The notes under the pieces were generated by a model. The model was given only the letters and a program-made list of their open reading frames with translations, was not told where the DNA came from and did not search any database. This document shows, piece by piece, positions 35,900 through 45,973 of a stretch of DNA of 64,000 nucleotides. Numbering within the stretch: the first letter of the stretch is position 1; the number at the start of each line of letters is the position of its first letter. Both the position numbers and the translations under genes were made by a program. The stretch spans positions 422,942 to 486,941 of the forward strand of contig CANMCE010000003.1 of the NCBI GenBank assembly GCA_947496235.1. The letters are read 5' to 3'. Source of the stretch: an uncultured Glaciecola sp. (GTDB lineage: Bacteria > Pseudomonadota > Gammaproteobacteria > Enterobacterales > Alteromonadaceae).

Positions 35900-36748
35900 C
35901 TAATATAATAAACTGTAGAACTTACGACGATATTTAGACTTTAAAGGGTCGCCGTCAGGTAAAGCATTGATAGTATCTAAGGTTGTTTTTTTTGCGTCGG
36001 CAAAATTCATGTCTTTGGTGATGATGCTAAATAGCAATTCTAAAGCTTCTTCCACCTTATGCACATGTTGTAATTGCACAGCCAGTTGTAACTTAATTTC
36101 CATATTATCTGGCTCTGCCGCTAGTTTATTTTGCAACTCTATAATTTCTGGTGATTCAGAGGCTTTCTCTGCAAGCTCAATCTTACCCATTAAACTCGTA
36201 TATCGTGCATCTTGATCGACTAAGGTAACCTCAGAAAGTAAGGCTTTCGCCGCATCTACTTTCCCAAGTTCAACACTACAGTCTGCAAGTAAAAATCTGG
36301 CATCAATATTTGAGTTATTGATATCAAATGCTTGTTTAGCAAAGGTATAGGCATCTTGATATTGTCCTTGGTTTACCAACTCAGCAGCTTGCAACAACAA
36401 GTCATCTTCAGGATTTGGTAAGTGTTTTTCAAACAACTCTCTTAATTGCTGAGCATCCATAGGACCCGCTGCGCCGTCCAAGGGTTGCCCTTCTTTTACC
36501 AACATAATGGTAGGCAAGCCTCGTACCCCAAACTGTTGGGTGATTTGAGGTTCTTGCTCAACATTCACTTTAGCCAGTACAAGGTGATTGGCGTGCTCAG
36601 TTGCTAGGGTTTCAACACTCGGTAACATCTGGGCTGACGTTGGATCTTGGGGCGCCCAAAAATAAACAGCGACCAATTTTGTTTGGCTACCGTCAATAAT
36701 CACATCTTTAAAGTTTTCGACATTAAGATCTAGAATATTTTCTGACAT
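35900..36748 (-). CDS. CnoX/YbbN-type thioredoxin-fold TPR protein lacking active-site cysteines
   Basis: 282 residues from the ATG at 36748 (MSENILDLNVENF). The first 110 residues are a thioredoxin fold (VAVYFWAPQDPTSAQMLPSVE), but the WCxxC site is replaced by WAPQDPTS, so it cannot do disulfide exchange. A cis-Pro loop (VRGLPTIMLV) remains. The C-terminal half is a TPR-like chaperone region (LVNQGQYQDAYTFAKQAFDINNSNIDARFLLAD). CnoX works with GroEL and protects clients from oxidation and aggregation. The loss of cysteines resembles E. coli CnoX more than oxidoreductase-type CnoX proteins. It overlaps no neighbour and heads the run to DUF2065 and purA. Confidence 0.85.
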   Translation of the reverse strand: MSENILDLNVENFKDVIIDGSQTKLVAVYFWAPQDPTSAQMLPSVETLATEHANHLVLAKVNVEQEPQITQQFGVRGLPTIMLVKEGQPLDGAAGPMDAQQLRELFEKHLPNPEDDLLLQAAELVNQGQYQDAYTFAKQAFDINNSNIDARFLLADCSVELGKVDAAKALLSEVTLVDQDARYTSLMGKIELAEKASESPEIIELQNKLAAEPDNMEIKLQLAVQLQHVHKVEEALELLFSIITKDMNFADAKKTTLDTINALPDGDPLKSKYRRKFYSLLY

Positions 36749-36825
36749 AACTACATTTTTTGCTTTTTTTGATAACAAGAATTATGGTGATGATTAGAGA
36801 TTTTACAACCTTCTATGTACGAAAT

Positions 36826-37152
36826 ATGGCAAAACAATTTTCTTCATTCCGTGAGTTCTATCCTTTTTATTTAGAGGAACATAGCCATCCTAAGTGCAGA
36901 TTGTTGCATTTTATTGGCTCTACCCTTGTGCTGGCGGTAATGGTCTTTACCATTATAACAGCTCAATGGGTTTATTTATGGCTTCTGCCATTGATTGGTT
37001 ATGGCTTTGCTTGGATTGGACATTTTGTATTCGAAAAAAATCGACCTGCGACCTTTCAGTATCCTTTATATAGCTTGATCGGAGATTGGGTCATGTATAA
37101 GGATATTTGGCTCGGGAAAATCAGTCTGCGTGAGGTGCAAAAAAGCGAATAA
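36826..37152 (+). CDS. Mpo1-like (DUF962) membrane protein
   Basis: 108 residues if it starts at the ATG 36826 (MAKQFSSFREFYPFYLEEHSHPKCRLLHFIGS), which gives the normal family N-terminus. Earlier in-frame ATGs (36784, 36790) are possible. Two or three hydrophobic helices follow (LVLAVMVFTIITAQWVYLWLLPLIGYGFAWIGHF). The conserved EH(S)HP..R..HF and GHF-FEKNRPATF match DUF962, homologous to yeast Mpo1, a dioxygenase in long-chain 2-hydroxy fatty acid breakdown. The bacterial role is not established. A hairpin overlaps its stop codon. Confidence 0.85.
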   Translation: MAKQFSSFREFYPFYLEEHSHPKCRLLHFIGSTLVLAVMVFTIITAQWVYLWLLPLIGYGFAWIGHFVFEKNRPATFQYPLYSLIGDWVMYKDIWLGKISLREVQKSE

Positions 37153-37171
37153 GTGTAAACCTATTCGCTTT
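37142..37171. terminator. Bidirectional terminator
   Basis: AAAGCGAATA / TATTCGCTTT, 10-bp stem and 10-base loop, overlapping the last codons of the gene at 36826-37152 and lying just before the end of the sugar dehydrogenase gene. The T run is short. Confidence 0.65.
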
Positions 37172-37185
37172 AAAAATAATAATTA

Positions 37186-38277
37186 CTATTTGCTAATTTT
37201 AAGTACTTTCCCGTCGGAAGAATCTGTTAGTACGTAAATAGCGCCGTCAGGACCTTGCACAACGTCACGAAAACGAGCCTGTTGATCTTGAAGCAGATTT
37301 TCTTCACCAAGGATTTTACCGTTTTCGATTTTCAAGTGCTTTAAGTACATGAATTTCAGTGAACCGATAAAAAGGTCCCCTTGCCATTCTGGAAACATAT
37401 CTCCGGTGTAAAATGTCATGCCAGAAGGTGCAAACGACGGATCCCAATACTGCAACGGCTGACGCATACCTTCCATTTCTTTTTTGTCAGTTATTATCGA
37501 TCCATTGTAATTAATACCATAGGTAATTTCCGGCCAACCATAATTATCACCCTTGGATAAAATGTTGACTTCATCACCACCTCTAGGGCCATGTTCATGG
37601 GTCCAGATTTCACCTGTTTCGGGATGAACCGTCATGCCTTGCACATTCCTGTGACCATAAGTAAATACTTCAGGTGCCTGACCATCAACAAAAGGATTGT
37701 CCTCAGGAACACTGCCATCAGGATGAATTCTTACGACGGTACCTAGGTGATTGTCGGTGTTTTGGGCTTCCTCTTTAAAACTGCCTCTTTCGCCCAACGA
37801 AACAAACATCATTCCTTGTTTGTCGAATACTATGCGACAGCCAAAATGATAAGGGGTTTGCTTTTTAGGTAATGCTGTAAAGACCTTTTTTACATTAACT
37901 AACTCTTGGCCGGTAAATTCACCCACGTGCACTTCACTGCCGAATCCACCATCCCCAGCCATGCTGGAGCAAACATAAACCTTATTATTGGTAGCAAAGT
38001 CTGGATCAATGGCAATTCCTAAGTTACCGCCTTGTCCCATTTGCACAGATTCAGGCAATCCTGAGATTTTGCCACTGAGCTTACCCTCTTTGCTTAATAA
38101 TCTTAATCCACCATTTCGTTCTGTAATAAGTAGATCTTGATTGGGAAGAAAAGCCATGCCCCATGGATGTTTTAATCCATCAGTGACTTCCGTTACAGTG
38201 AATTGGGCTTCAGCGGATGCTGTTGCACAAACCAACAAGGATGCACTGATAAAAGCACCCGTTAATGAATGACGCAT
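37186..38277 (-). CDS. Exported PQQ-dependent sugar dehydrogenase family protein (YliI/Asd type)
   Basis: 363 residues from the ATG at 38277, with AGGAG 6 bases ahead; the frame runs back to 38313 inside dps. A signal peptide covers about residues 1-22 (LTGAFISASLLVCATASA). The propeller motifs are HPWGMAFLPNQDLLITER, GLPESVQMGQGGNLGIAIDPDF, FGCRIVFD (His position), GHRNVQGMTVHPETGEIWTHEHGPRGGDEVN and a final FRDVVQGPDGAIYVLTDSS. This is the soluble aldose dehydrogenase family (GSDH domain) with PQQ and calcium. PQQ biosynthesis genes are not in the window, so activity depends on imported or elsewhere-made PQQ. It is 8 bp after dps. Confidence 0.92.
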   Translation of the reverse strand: MRHSLTGAFISASLLVCATASAEAQFTVTEVTDGLKHPWGMAFLPNQDLLITERNGGLRLLSKEGKLSGKISGLPESVQMGQGGNLGIAIDPDFATNNKVYVCSSMAGDGGFGSEVHVGEFTGQELVNVKKVFTALPKKQTPYHFGCRIVFDKQGMMFVSLGERGSFKEEAQNTDNHLGTVVRIHPDGSVPEDNPFVDGQAPEVFTYGHRNVQGMTVHPETGEIWTHEHGPRGGDEVNILSKGDNYGWPEITYGINYNGSIITDKKEMEGMRQPLQYWDPSFAPSGMTFYTGDMFPEWQGDLFIGSLKFMYLKHLKIENGKILGEENLLQDQQARFRDVVQGPDGAIYVLTDSSDGKVLKISK

Positions 38278-38285
38278 GTGTACTC

Positions 38286-38756
38286 CTAATCCAAGGTCGC
38301 TCGTAACATCCAAGCCGTTTTCTCATGCACTCGCATGCGGTCACCTACTAGAGCCGAAGTAGATTCATCATCCGCATCTTGAGATAATTTGAGCACTTCT
38401 CGACATGTTTTAACTACGGTTTCATGCCCCTGAGTTAATAGCTTCACCATTTCTTTTGCTTCTGGTACGCCATCGACTTCTTTAATGCTACTTAATTCAG
38501 CAAACGCGCGATAGGTGCCAGGTGCAACCACGCCTAGAGTTCTTATACGCTCGGCAATATCATCAACTGCTACCGCTAATTCAGTGTAATGCTCTTCGAA
38601 CATTAGGTGTAGCTCTCTAAATTGAGGACCAGTGACATTCCAATGAAAATTGTGAGTTTGCAGGTAAAGGGTGTATGAATCAGCAAGTAACTTTTTAAGG
38701 CCTTCTGCTATCGCTGTGCGATCAGATTCGTTTATACCAATATCGATCTTGGACAT
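38286..38756 (-). CDS. Dps-family ferritin-like DNA protection protein
   Basis: 156 residues. The Dps ferroxidase motif is in [46 protein letters not shown] (His at NFHWN, Asp/Glu in AVDDIAER). There is no long Lys-rich N-terminal tail, so iron storage and oxidant protection may matter more than DNA binding. The tail AWMLRATLD is typical. It lies between the PCuAC gene (24 bp upstream) and the sugar dehydrogenase (8 bp downstream), which suggests a stress or metal operon. Confidence 0.93.
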   Translation of the reverse strand: MSKIDIGINESDRTAIAEGLKKLLADSYTLYLQTHNFHWNVTGPQFRELHLMFEEHYTELAVAVDDIAERIRTLGVVAPGTYRAFAELSSIKEVDGVPEAKEMVKLLTQGHETVVKTCREVLKLSQDADDESTSALVGDRMRVHEKTAWMLRATLD

Positions 38757-38780
38757 CTTATTCTCCTAATTGGTGAAAGG

Positions 38781-39299
38781 TTAGTGATGATTGTGCTTTG
38801 AAGCGTCCATTCCGCCTCGGCCATCTTTCACTATTACTTCTTTTTGTACGTATGAGCCATCGGTAAAGTGCAAACTAATAACAAATTTTTCACCGGCCAA
38901 AAACGGCTTTTCAAGCCCCATAAACATAATATGTTTCCCCCCGGGCTTAAATTCAACCGTTTGCTGAGACAATATTTCAATTGGCTCTTCCAACTGCTGC
39001 ATTGTCATCATGTCTTCTTGCATCAAGGTCGTATGTAATTCAACCGTCGCTGCAATGCTGTCATCTACAGATACAGATTCTAGATAAATAGGCGTTTTGC
39101 TAGAAGTATTGCTTAGCATCATATATGCGGCGCCTGTTTTTGCTAACGCAAAGGTTTCTCTTGCCCACAAATGATGAACCTCGGCAAGCTCAGCCATTGG
39201 GTTTGATTCTTTAGTGTCTTGCCCATTTGCATTAAACACAATCAGGCTGATAATAGTAGAACAGAATAGTCTAAAACTAGATTGATTAAGATGCTTCAT
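38781..39299 (-). CDS. Periplasmic PCuAC copper chaperone
   Basis: 172 residues with a signal peptide (FCSTIISLIVFNANGQ). The copper site pattern H(x)10-type-M...H-x-M is seen as ELHTTLMQEDMMTMQQ followed by GGKHIMFMGL. This is the PCuAC (DUF461) fold that delivers Cu(I) to cytochrome oxidase. The C-terminus has a Met/His-rich tail (GGMDASKHNHH) that may bind extra metal. No SCO or oxidase gene is near; purK lies upstream and dps downstream on the same strand. Confidence 0.9.
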   Translation of the reverse strand: MKHLNQSSFRLFCSTIISLIVFNANGQDTKESNPMAELAEVHHLWARETFALAKTGAAYMMLSNTSSKTPIYLESVSVDDSIAATVELHTTLMQEDMMTMQQLEEPIEILSQQTVEFKPGGKHIMFMGLEKPFLAGEKFVISLHFTDGSYVQKEVIVKDGRGGMDASKHNHH

Positions 39300-39358
39300 A
39301 TTCGCCTCCGCTACTCACCATTCAGTTAACTTTGTTATCTATAAAAACTCAACCACCT

Positions 39359-40501
39359 TTACGCAAAGGTTTTCAATCTGTGAGCTTCGCTTTTAAGCTT
39401 GGGAAAGTACTCTTCCGGGAGATAATCAGCTAGCTGCGTTAATTTTTCACCAAGCTCTTGGTAACTAGACGCAGTAACATTGATATGTCCCATCTTACGT
39501 TTATCTCTTACTTCTTTGCCATACCAGTGCAAATGGCATCCGGGAATACTTATTAGATCTCGGCTAAAAGAAGTACATCCAATGACATTTACCATGGCAG
39601 TAATCTTAGTGGTAGTAGGATCACCTAAAGGAAAACCCAGCACAGCTCTAATGTGTTGCTCAAACTGATCGGTCTCTGCGCCATTTTGGGTCCAATGACC
39701 TGAATTATGTACACGGGGAGCTATTTCATTGACTAACAACAGCTCGCCAATTTGGAACATTTCTACCGCTAACACACCCACATAATTCAACTCAGTGGCT
39801 ATTCGCGTTAAAATATCTAAGGCTTGTTGATGTAATGCTTGGTCAACATTGGTTGCTGGGGCTACCGAAATATGTAGTTGACCTTTATGGTGTAAGTTTT
39901 CAGCAATGTCAAAACAACAAATTTGGCCCTGCTCATCGCGCGCACCTATGATTGAAATTTCTCGATCAAAGGGAATCATTTTTTCAGCGACTATAGGTAC
40001 GTTTTGCAAGTCTAAGCTAGCAAAAGCGGCTTTTATGTCCGGCAATTGATCTTCAGAATCTATCCGCCATTGACCATAACCGTCATAGCCGTCACGAGAG
40101 GCTTTGAAAATAATTTTATCACCCAAGGCATCAATACATGCATCCAATTCTGAGATATCGCGAATGATCTTATATTCAGCATTGTTCACTTGGCATTTAT
40201 CCAACAAATGCTTCTCTCTAACACGATCAGCTCCAGCCAGTATTGAGGTTACATTTGGCTTAAACTTATCGGTTTTATCTGCTATCGCTAATAATTGTTC
40301 TGGGACATGCTCAAACTCTGCAGTAATGACATGCGCATTCTCAAACGCATCTTCCATTTTTTCGCCAAGTTTTTCTTTAGAAACAGGATGCACCACACTG
40401 CCGTCTTTGACATCCACTGCGGTGACATTCACGCCCAAATGTGCAGACGACAAATACATCATTTGCACAAGTTGCCCTGCGCCGAAAACCACTACATTCA
40501 T
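39359..40501 (-). CDS. purK: 5-(carboxyamino)imidazole ribonucleotide synthase
   Basis: 380 residues. ATP-grasp enzyme with [24 protein letters not shown] at the start, [15 protein letters not shown] (ATP-binding loop), [26 protein letters not shown] (metal and substrate site), and [18 protein letters not shown]. It carboxylates AIR using ATP and bicarbonate. Its ATG overlaps the purE stop by 4 bp, so purE-purK is a coupled operon. Confidence 0.97.
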   Translation of the reverse strand: MNVVVFGAGQLVQMMYLSSAHLGVNVTAVDVKDGSVVHPVSKEKLGEKMEDAFENAHVITAEFEHVPEQLLAIADKTDKFKPNVTSILAGADRVREKHLLDKCQVNNAEYKIIRDISELDACIDALGDKIIFKASRDGYDGYGQWRIDSEDQLPDIKAAFASLDLQNVPIVAEKMIPFDREISIIGARDEQGQICCFDIAENLHHKGQLHISVAPATNVDQALHQQALDILTRIATELNYVGVLAVEMFQIGELLLVNEIAPRVHNSGHWTQNGAETDQFEQHIRAVLGFPLGDPTTTKITAMVNVIGCTSFSRDLISIPGCHLHWYGKEVRDKRKMGHINVTASSYQELGEKLTQLADYLPEEYFPKLKSEAHRLKTFA

Positions 40502-40986
40502 TCTAATTCCAACGTTTGATTAGAGAGTACTTTGTCAGTTTGCTGTTGTCTAAATGCCTTGATATTTTCGGTAATTTGAGGATCTTGCAAAGCAACCACT
40601 TGGGCCGCTAACAAACCTGCATTTGCAGCGCCAGCTTCGCCAATCGCTAGGGTACCAACAGCAACCCCTTTAGGCATCTGTACGATAGATAACAAACTAT
40701 CCAAACCGTTTAATTGACTGGATCTTACAGGGCAACCAAACACAGGTAGATGTGTATGCGCAGCTATCATGCCGGGTAAATGTGCAGCCCCACCAGCACC
40801 TGCGATGATGACTTGATAACCTTCTTGAGCTGCTGATTCTGCAAATTCAACCAATAAATTAGGTGTTCTATGTGCAGAAACTACTTGCGCCTTATAGCTG
40901 ACACCAAGTTCTTTAAGCATGATTGCAGCTTGCTGCATGGTTGGCCAATCGGATGTAGAACCCATTACAATTGCGACTTGAGCCAT
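40498..40986 (-). CDS. purE: N5-carboxyaminoimidazole ribonucleotide mutase
   Basis: 162 residues, class I Pur[19 protein letters not shown] holds the substrate loop, [15 protein letters not shown] the conserved [21 protein letters not shown] the catalytic His loop, and [35 protein letters not shown] follows. It converts N5-CAIR to CAIR. It is the first gene of the operon with purK. Confidence 0.98.
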   Translation of the reverse strand: MAQVAIVMGSTSDWPTMQQAAIMLKELGVSYKAQVVSAHRTPNLLVEFAESAAQEGYQVIIAGAGGAAHLPGMIAAHTHLPVFGCPVRSSQLNGLDSLLSIVQMPKGVAVGTLAIGEAGAANAGLLAAQVVALQDPQITENIKAFRQQQTDKVLSNQTLELE

Positions 40987-41087
40987 GTGTATTCTCTTTA
41001 ATTGTGTTGACGTTAGACAGCCACATCACCTCTAAAGGATAAATGAGTGGCGTAAAAAACGCGCTATTATAGAAGAAAGTTAAAAAA

Positions 41088-41113
41088 AGCGCGACTTTAA
41101 AAACAATCGCGCT
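41088..41113 (-). terminator. Terminator after the M20 hydrolase gene
   Basis: AGCGCGA / TCGCGCT, 7-bp GC-rich stem with long A/T runs on both sides. It works for the minus-strand gene that ends at 41139. Confidence 0.75.
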
Positions 41114-41138
41114 ATTTTTTCTTGTTCTAAGAGGTTTC

Positions 41139-42422
41139 TTATTCCATGTTCATGTAGTCAAGTGTCATATTGGTCAGCAATTTAACACCTAATTTCATAC
41201 CACTGTCGTCAACAAAAAATTCTGGTGTATGATGCGCTGGAGAATCTGCTTCAGATACGTCAAGTGGTTTTCCGCCAACCCACAGATAAACACCTGGCAC
41301 TTCCTTTTGGAAGAAAGAGAAATCTTCAGCACCTGTAACAGGTTTTGAATCAATGACGTTTGATTTGCCTGCAGTACGTACCAAGGTAGGTAACATCTGT
41401 TCCATTAAGGCAGGTTCGTTGTAGGTAATAGGATAGTTGTAGTCTAACGGAAGCGTGATTTCAGCCTCTGCTCGCATACTATCGGCAATGCCTTTTACTT
41501 TGCGTGGTAGCGCTTCGTATATATGATCCCGTGCTTGCTCATTTAGCGTACGAATAGTGCCCACCATGGTCACTTCCATAGGTATTATGTTGGATCTATT
41601 ACCGCCATGAATAGAACCTATGGTAATAACAGCCGCATCATCAATTAGACGCAATTCACGGCTGACTATGGTTTGTAGACCCATAATGATTTGCGCTGAG
41701 GTAGTAATCGGATCGACACTTTTCCATGGATACGCACCATGAGCCTGCTTACCTTTTACTACAATTTTAAAAGGGTCTACAGCGGCCATAATACCACCAT
41801 GACGATACCGTACTTTTCCAACATCTGTATTTGAGCTAATGTGCAAACCAAAAACCACATCGACGTCTGGATTTTTTAGCACACCTTCTTCAACCATGAC
41901 TTCAGCGCCTCCGCGTTCTCCTGCTGGCGCACCTTCTTCGGCTGGTTGAAAAATGAATTTTACTTTACCGCGTAATTGATCTTTCATACCAACAAGGATT
42001 TCGGCTGCTCCCATAAGCATCGCCATATGGGTATCATGCCCACAAGCGTGCATCACAGGCACAGTATTACCATTAAACTCACCTGTTTGCGTCGATTTAA
42101 AAGGTAAATCATTATCTTCTTTTACCGGTAAACCATCCATGTCTGCACGTAAGCCAATTGTCGGGCCTGGATTACCCGAGTCTAAAACAGCAACAACACC
42201 TGTAATAGCCACTCCAGTTTGTACTTCTAAACCAAGAGATCTCAGGTGCTTCTCAACATATTTTGCGGTTTCAAATTCGCGGTTAGACAGTTCTGGATGC
42301 TCATGCAAATGATGACGCCATTCAATGACTTTCGGTTCTATTTGGTCAGCTAATTTTTCAACGTCATTGGCGAACGAAAAGCTGCTGATCATTGCCAACG
42401 CAACCAAGCTAAATTTTCTCAT
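41139..42422 (-). CDS. Exported M20-family amidohydrolase (carboxypeptidase/deacylase)
   Basis: 427 residues with a signal peptide (residues 1-18, LVALAMISSFSFA). M20D motifs are seen: EWRHHLHEHPELSNREFETAKYV, IGLRADMDGLPVKEDND, PVMHACGHDTHMAMLMGAAE (zinc ligands), FIFQPAEEGAPAGERGG (catalytic Glu region), the dimerisation insert GKQAHGAYPWKSVDPI and a C-terminal TGAEDFSFFQKEVPGVYLWVG. Relatives remove N-acyl or amino-acid groups (hippurate, IAA-amino acid, N-acyl-amino-acid hydrolases). It is divergent from the tricorn-like protease gene (42629-45892), which suggests a shared role in peptide use. Confidence 0.92.
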   Translation of the reverse strand: MRKFSLVALAMISSFSFANDVEKLADQIEPKVIEWRHHLHEHPELSNREFETAKYVEKHLRSLGLEVQTGVAITGVVAVLDSGNPGPTIGLRADMDGLPVKEDNDLPFKSTQTGEFNGNTVPVMHACGHDTHMAMLMGAAEILVGMKDQLRGKVKFIFQPAEEGAPAGERGGAEVMVEEGVLKNPDVDVVFGLHISSNTDVGKVRYRHGGIMAAVDPFKIVVKGKQAHGAYPWKSVDPITTSAQIIMGLQTIVSRELRLIDDAAVITIGSIHGGNRSNIIPMEVTMVGTIRTLNEQARDHIYEALPRKVKGIADSMRAEAEITLPLDYNYPITYNEPALMEQMLPTLVRTAGKSNVIDSKPVTGAEDFSFFQKEVPGVYLWVGGKPLDVSEADSPAHHTPEFFVDDSGMKLGVKLLTNMTLDYMNME

Positions 42423-42628
42423 GTGGATTCCCTATGTTTTTTGAAGCTCATTACTTCTTTATTATTGTCAGTCTATTTAACCTGAAGTTAGGCAAAATGT
42501 CATCGACTGATTCCGCTTGTTTACACGAAAAATTCGAAACCTGATGTAATCACATTTTTTTGTATTTTTACTCTTTACTAGCAATAGTTTATGCTGTGGC
42601 AATAACAACAAATAAGCTTAAGCCTCTC

Positions 42629-45600
42629 ATGACAGTAAAATCTATAAGATACTCTTTGTTACTAGCACTTAGCAGTTTATTAATTTCATTTCAGGTTTTT
42701 TCTCAGCCTGGTTATTTTAGAGATCCAAGTTTGCATAAGGACACAGTGGTATTTACCGCTGATGGTGATCTGTGGAAGCTTAATCTTGGTCAATCAAAGG
42801 CAGCGGTTAGATTGACGTCTCACCTAGGTGTTGAAGATTCGTCCGCCGTATCTCCAGACGGAAAGTCTCTCGCTTTTGTTGCTGACTACTCAGGTCAAAA
42901 TGCCATTTATGTTATGGCGCTCGCAGGAGGAACACCCGAGCAAGTGAGTTTTGAACTGAGTAATATTAGATTTCAAGGTTGGCTCGACAATCAGCATTTA
43001 CTTTACTCTACAGCAGCAAATCAAGGTATGCACAGTAGTAGTCTGTTAAAAATCCTTTCATTAACCGATAGCAAGGTCCGTGTTTTACCCCTATCTGATG
43101 CGGTAGAAGCTGCTATAGATGATGAAGATGTATTTTTTGTTCAGTTCGGTATGCAAATATCTACTGACAACGCACACTATTATAAGGGTGGAGCCAAAGG
43201 CGAATTATACTATTTTAACCAAAACAAGAAAAAAGAAGCGGTAAAACTGACTGCACAACATGAGGGTTCAGTGCGAAGCCCCATGCTAACAAAAGAACGA
43301 GTATATTTTTTAAGTAACCAACTGGGTATCGATAACGTTTGGTCTATGAAGCGTGATGGCAGTAACCTAGCACAGCATACCGGATTTAAAGACTTCCCAG
43401 TGCGCAAACCCGCGATTTATCAAAACCAAATCGTTTTTCAGCATGGCGCAGATATAAAAGTATTGGATTTAGCTACGGATAAGGTCAAATCCCTCGACAT
43501 CGTCTTATTATCTGACTTTCCTCAAATGCGAGAAGGCCCCATAGAAAAGCCCCTCGACTATTTTGAATCTGCATCTATCAGTCCAGATGGCGAAACAGTA
43601 GCGGTTATTGCTCGCGGGCAAGCTGCTGTTGCGAAAACTCAGAACAAACGATTGGTGAATATACCAAGTGATCAAACAGCTAGATTGCGTTTTGCAACCT
43701 TGAGTAAAGACGGCGATCGCCTTTATGCTATTAGCGATCAAACCGGTGATTATGAAATATGGTCATTTGCAACCGATGGCAGTGAAGACGCAAAACAGCT
43801 AACAAAAGACGGCGCTGGATATCGAGATGGTCTTTGGTTAAGTCCAGATGGTAAGACTCTAGCCAACACGACAAAATCAGGTAAGTTACTGTTATTAGAC
43901 TTAGCCACTAACAAAAATACACTGATTGCACAGAATGATAATCAAAGTGCTTCTGACGTTGTATTTAGTGATGATAGCAGATGGATAGCCTACACAGATT
44001 TGGGACCCGTGATAGATCGCAATAGCGTGTTTTTGTATGACATTGAAAATAACAAAGGCCAATACGTCTCTAGCGATAAATACAATGATTTCTCTCCCGC
44101 CTTTTCCAAAGATGGAAACTGGTTGTATTTCCTCTCAGATCGCAGTTTCACTCCCACACCAGGCCATCCTTGGGGTGATCGAAATATGGGAGCAGCTTTC
44201 AATAAGCGCACTCAACTATTTGCAATAGATCTGACAAAAGAAACGCCTTTTGCGTTTAAAGCGCCTACTGAATTAGACGAGAATAAAAAATCCAAAGATG
44301 ACAAAAAAGAATCGTCTGAAGAAGAAGATAAACAAGAAACTCCTCCAGTAACTATTGTTTGGTCTGGTATTCAAGAAAGATTGTGGCAAGTTGACATTCC
44401 GGCAGGAGACTATGGCAACTTAGCGGCAACAAAAGACTTTTTATTTCTTACTGAAGAAGAGAATTTAAAGGCAATTGGTTTTGGCCATAATAAAGAATTA
44501 AAAACCGTCACCTCTGGCGTCAATAATTATCAACTAGCAACAGGGGCTGACACTTTATTAGTACAAAAAGGACGCGGCACTGGTACCAATATTCATTTGG
44601 TCCCAGCCAAAGATTCGTTTCCCTCTGATCTCAAAGAACACAAAGTCAATATCAGCGACTTACAAGTTGAAATAACACCATCCTTAGAGTTTCAGTTATT
44701 GTTTAAGGATGCTTGGCTGATGCATAGAGACTCCTTGTTTGATCCCAATATGCGAGGGGTAAACTGGCAACAAGTGAAACAAAAATATATGCCTCTAGTC
44801 GCTCGCATTACAGAGCGTAGCGAATTAAACGACGTGTTTGAACAAATGATGGGCGAACTGAATGCCTTGCATTCACAAGTACGCGGTGGCGATATTCAAG
44901 AGGGTGCAGAGAATCAAGGATATACCACCATAGGCGGCGTTTATGAAGATACTGCCGATGGAGTTAAAATAAAGCATATCTATCAATATGACAAAGATAT
45001 AATCAGCCAAGCACCACCGCTAGCCAAGCCAGAAGTAGACGCCGAGGCCGGCGATATTATTTTAGCGGTCAACGGTAAAAAAATTGGCTCTGCTCAACAG
45101 CTTTTATTGGCTTTGAAAAATCAAGCTGGTCGCCAAGTCCTACTTGAACTTCAAAGAGGAAAAGAAAAACTAAAAACCATAGTAGTGCCTGAAACCTCTT
45201 GGCGAGAAAGCCGTTTGGTTTATCAAGATTGGGTTGCTAGAAATAGCCAGAAAGTCAGTGCTGTAGATAGTGATATTGGTTATCTTCATCTCTATGCCAT
45301 GGGCAGTAATGACTTGGCCAGTTTTGCCAGAGAGTTTTACGCCCAGTACCAAAAACCAGCGTTGATCATTGATGTTAGGCGAAATCGCGGTGGAAACATT
45401 GATAGTTTTATCATTGAAAAACTATTAAGACGCGCTTGGTCGTTTTGGAAAATGGCCCAAGGTGAAGCAACCACCAATATGCAACAAGCTTTTAGAGGTC
45501 ACTTAGTAGTACTGGCCGATGAGTTTACTTATTCAGATGGTGAAACCTTTACTGCGGGTATTAAAGCGCTAGAAATTGCGCCTGTCATTGGGAAACAAAC

Positions 45601-45892
45601 TGCGGGCGCTGGTGTTTGGTTAACGGGTCGTAACCGCTTAGTCGATGGCGGCATAGCACGAGTGGCAGAATTCCCCGTATATTCTTTAACTGGTGATTGG
45701 ATTACCGAAGGACGCGGAATATCACCCGATATTGAGGTATCCAACCCTCCTTACGCAACCTTTAATGGTGAAGATGCGCAACTTAAACGTGCCATCGAAT
45801 ATTTGCAGCAAAAGCTAAAAGAAGCCCCTGTACCAGCACTAACTCCTAAGCCTTTCCCTGCGGTTGAGTCATCAGCTAAAGATATTCGTTAG
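42629..45892 (+). CDS. Exported tricorn-like S41 protease with beta-propellers and PDZ domain
   Basis: 1,087 residues from the ATG at 42629 (MTVKSIRYSLLLALSSLL), where a signal peptide begins; the frame is open from 42560. Two WD40/PD40-type propellers (about 30-690; e.g. AVSPDGKSLAFVADYSGQ) are followed by a S41 core with a PDZ domain (DAEAGDIILAVNGKKIGSAQ) and the catalytic part GYLHLYAMGSND, LIIDVRRNRGGNIDSF and DEFTYSDGETFTAGIKALE, where the TYSDGE Ser is the nucleophile. The layout is that of tricorn protease, which trims peptides to short products. An acidic Lys/Glu-rich linker lies near residues 560-590. It is divergent from M20. Confidence 0.92.
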   Translation: MTVKSIRYSLLLALSSLLISFQVFSQPGYFRDPSLHKDTVVFTADGDLWKLNLGQSKAAVRLTSHLGVEDSSAVSPDGKSLAFVADYSGQNAIYVMALAGGTPEQVSFELSNIRFQGWLDNQHLLYSTAANQGMHSSSLLKILSLTDSKVRVLPLSDAVEAAIDDEDVFFVQFGMQISTDNAHYYKGGAKGELYYFNQNKKKEAVKLTAQHEGSVRSPMLTKERVYFLSNQLGIDNVWSMKRDGSNLAQHTGFKDFPVRKPAIYQNQIVFQHGADIKVLDLATDKVKSLDIVLLSDFPQMREGPIEKPLDYFESASISPDGETVAVIARGQAAVAKTQNKRLVNIPSDQTARLRFATLSKDGDRLYAISDQTGDYEIWSFATDGSEDAKQLTKDGAGYRDGLWLSPDGKTLANTTKSGKLLLLDLATNKNTLIAQNDNQSASDVVFSDDSRWIAYTDLGPVIDRNSVFLYDIENNKGQYVSSDKYNDFSPAFSKDGNWLYFLSDRSFTPTPGHPWGDRNMGAAFNKRTQLFAIDLTKETPFAFKAPTELDENKKSKDDKKESSEEEDKQETPPVTIVWSGIQERLWQVDIPAGDYGNLAATKDFLFLTEEENLKAIGFGHNKELKTVTSGVNNYQLATGADTLLVQKGRGTGTNIHLVPAKDSFPSDLKEHKVNISDLQVEITPSLEFQLLFKDAWLMHRDSLFDPNMRGVNWQQVKQKYMPLVARITERSELNDVFEQMMGELNALHSQVRGGDIQEGAENQGYTTIGGVYEDTADGVKIKHIYQYDKDIISQAPPLAKPEVDAEAGDIILAVNGKKIGSAQQLLLALKNQAGRQVLLELQRGKEKLKTIVVPETSWRESRLVYQDWVARNSQKVSAVDSDIGYLHLYAMGSNDLASFAREFYAQYQKPALIIDVRRNRGGNIDSFIIEKLLRRAWSFWKMAQGEATTNMQQAFRGHLVVLADEFTYSDGETFTAGIKALEIAPVIGKQTAGAGVWLTGRNRLVDGGIARVAEFPVYSLTGDWITEGRGISPDIEVSNPPYATFNGEDAQLKRAIEYLQQKLKEAPVPALTPKPFPAVESSAKDIR

Positions 45893-45913
45893 CTATCATA
45901 TTGCATTGATTTA

Positions 45914-45945
45914 ATTCCCGTCGGCCTCCTCAGGCAGGCGGGAAT
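45914..45945. repeat. GC-rich inverted repeat, REP-like or terminator
   Basis: ATTCCCG / CGGGAAT arms enclose a loop with a further CCTCCTCAGG-like partial palindrome. The pattern looks like the ATTCCCGCC...GGCGGGAAT hairpins spread through many proteobacterial genomes. A single copy was noticed here, 19 bp after the S41 stop; no T run follows. Confidence 0.5.
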
Positions 45946-45973
45946 CAGCGTTGATATCATCCGCATCCCCAAG

